Below, piece after piece: positions 14,478-14,569 of a stretch of 14,569 nt of DNA. The stretch is from SM23-73-3 sp965369445 (GTDB lineage Bacteria > Zixibacteria > MSB-5A5 > SM1-73), in contig CBDUQU010000073.1 in NCBI GenBank assembly GCA_965369445.1, positions 1 to 14,569 on the forward strand. The letters run 5' to 3'. Below the pieces are notes generated by a model. It was not told the origin of the DNA, did no database searches, and was given only the letters and a program-made list of their open reading frames with translations. A program made the position numbers and the translations under genes. How positions within the stretch are numbered: position 1 is the first letter of the stretch; every line of letters starts with the position of its first letter.

Positions 14478-14569
14478 ATGAGAAGATTAAAGCTAATGAT
14501 TGTCGGGTGGCTCACCGCGATCTCTCTTCTATTCTTAGGCCAGCCGATCCCGGCTGAAGATAACTACCA
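14478..14569 (+). CDS. Secreted or periplasmic protein, N-terminus only (cut by right window edge)
   Basis: ATG at 14478 has GGGGAGGG just upstream and opens MRRLKLMIVGWLTAISLLFL followed by GQPIPAEDNY. A basic start, a hydrophobic core and a PIPA cleavage site followed by ED indicate a type I signal peptide, with cleavage probably after residue 26. Only about 30 residues are visible and the mature protein is not, so no function can be given. It is the only gene on the plus strand and is divergent from the prolyl oligopeptidase. Confidence 0.75.
   Translation, partial: MRRLKLMIVGWLTAISLLFLGQPIPAEDNY

Overview
The window looks bacterial. It has strong Shine-Dalgarno sequences, a textbook sigma-70 promoter (TTGACA, 17 bp, TATACT) ahead of a tRNA-Val gene with an encoded CCA end, and a hairpin-plus-T-run terminator. 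Gene content (a NifS-SelD fusion, a Mop-type molybdate-binding protein, an attC-like site, several palindromic intergenic repeats) would fit an anaerobic sediment or subsurface bacterium such as a Desulfobacterota-like lineage, but no gene here fixes the phylum. Almost every gene lies on the minus strand; only the last, cut by the right edge, is on the plus strand.

Layout from left to right. (1) 1-2567: two tandem paralogous glycosyltransferases (the first cut by the left edge) and a SAM methyltransferase. An 86-bp attC-like inverted repeat separates the methyltransferase from the glycosyltransferases, so this part resembles surface-glycan or cassette DNA. (2) 2811-3899: a FabH-type ketoacyl synthase III. 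(3) 4076-6584: a probable transcription unit reading tRNA-Val(CAC), a possible 30-codon leader ORF, an intrinsic terminator, a coiled-coil zinc-ribbon protein and IMP dehydrogenase (guaB). (4) 6715-6924: a 69-residue molbindin. (5) 7041-7447: two diverged 108-bp repeats with nested hairpins; the right-hand copy abuts, and appears to truncate, the N-terminal fragment of a 4Fe-4S (QueG-like) protein. (6) 7521-9189: a two-gene accessory module, a two-TM membrane protein followed by a protein with an N-terminal NDT/TIR-like domain. It is a candidate, uncharacterised defence or signalling pair. (7) 9300-11513: a 737-residue fusion of a cysteine desulfurase and selenide, water dikinase (SelD). (8) 11703-13883: a lipoprotein-type prolyl oligopeptidase. 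(9) 13884-14477: a divergent intergenic region with a hairpin repeat, a possible receiver-domain remnant and a promoter, leading to a secreted protein that starts at 14478.

The most notable items are the NifS-SelD fusion, which would join selenium mobilisation to selenophosphate synthesis in one polypeptide; the membrane protein plus NDT/TIR-like pair; the repeat-truncated 4Fe-4S gene beside it; the attC-like element; and the terminator placed between tRNA-Val and the zinc-ribbon/guaB genes with no obvious room for a separate promoter. All functional claims are from sequence reading and family knowledge; no database search was run.
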